This document shows, one piece after another, positions 6,244 to 6,416 of a stretch of DNA of 6,416 bases. The stretch's first letter is position 1. Each line of letters opens with the position of its first letter. The stretch lies in assembly GCA_934101235.1 (NCBI GenBank), contig CAKORH010000055.1, positions 1 through 6,416 of the forward strand. The letters run 5' to 3'. Source of the stretch: an uncultured Bacilli bacterium. Its GTDB lineage: Bacteria > Bacillota_I > Bacilli_A > RF39 > UBA660. The position numbers were made by a program, and so were the translations under genes. Under the pieces are notes generated by a model. The model worked only from the letters and a program-made list of their open reading frames with translations, did not search any database and was not told the origin of the DNA.

Positions 6244-6416
6244 TTAAAATGAATCAATATTTATTTTAACTCTTTTAATTCCTTTATTAAATGCACAAGC
6301 TTGTACTAAAGTTCTAATTACTTTAGCCATTTTTCCACTTTTTCCGATTACTTTTCCCATATCGTTATCACTTACCATAATTTCAATAATAGGATTTTCT
6401 TCTTCATCTTGAAAAT
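6244..6416 (-). CDS. khpA: KH-domain RNA-binding protein KhpA (C-terminal part)
   Basis: KhpA (YlqC in B. subtilis) is a small single-KH RNA-binding protein that partners KhpB/Jag and affects cell elongation and division in Gram-positive bacteria. Translating the minus strand from the window edge gives 56 residues, FQDEEENPIIEIMVSD then NDMGKVIGKSGKMAKVIR and on to KINIDSF, ending at TAA (6246-6244). The GxxG RNA-contact loop is GKSG, set in the hallmark MGKVIGKSGKMAKVIRTLVQA helix-turn-helix. Relatives are about 75-80 aa, so roughly 20 N-terminal residues lie outside. In B. subtilis the gene sits between rpsP and rimM; here nothing follows it on its strand, and it ends 33 nt from the convergent lipoprotein stop. 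Confidence 0.9.
   Translation of the reverse strand, partial: FQDEEENPIIEIMVSDNDMGKVIGKSGKMAKVIRTLVQACAFNKGIKRVKINIDSF

Noticed and set aside
6241..6281. Inverted repeat GAATTAAAA / TTTTAATTC at the 3' end of khpA
   Set aside because: Nine AT-rich bases with a 23-nt loop inside coding sequence and no T-tract at a useful place; expected by chance in this composition.

Overview
The window comes from a very AT-rich bacterium (G+C well under 30% by eye), most likely an uncultured or genome-reduced member of the Bacilli/Mollicutes side of the Firmicutes. Support for this is the linked rnc-smc pair, a KhpA-type KH protein nearby, and a short SMC of the size seen in mycoplasmas. The genetic code appears standard: the tryptophan codons I checked (smc W46 and W80, lipoprotein W122) are all TGG, and TGA ends both rnc and yidD. 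A UGA-Trp mycoplasma is therefore unlikely.

Layout, left to right. At 1-42 there is the first few codons of a minus-strand gene, with its ribosome site and -10 box. At 54-83 a strong intrinsic terminator closes the operon that runs leftward. That operon is rnc (RNase III, 3035-3682) followed by smc (chromosome condensin, 85-3030). The two are separated by 4 nt, and the rnc stop lies inside the smc ribosome site. rnc has its own promoter. Upstream on the same strand is mtaB (tRNA ms2t6A methylthiotransferase, 3777-5054).

A 75-nt divergent region (5055-5129) carries back-to-back promoters whose -35 boxes overlap. One drives mtaB leftward and the other drives yidD rightward. The yidD transcript is predicted to begin exactly on its ATG, so it would be leaderless. 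Ten nt after yidD comes a lipoprotein gene (5341-6210) of the ZnuA/TroA metal-binding fold. A terminator hairpin overlaps its stop codon. It converges on the 3' end of khpA (6244-6416, 5' end outside the window).

The minus-strand genes are housekeeping: RNA processing, chromosome organisation, tRNA modification and RNA binding. The plus-strand pair is envelope-related. The most unusual item is the lipoprotein. It keeps the framework of a zinc/manganese substrate-binding protein but has lost all three family histidine ligands and contains no histidine at all, and no ABC permease or ATPase is beside it. I see no CRISPR array, tRNA, rRNA, insertion sequence or intact mobile element. No gene-free stretch exceeds 100 nt.
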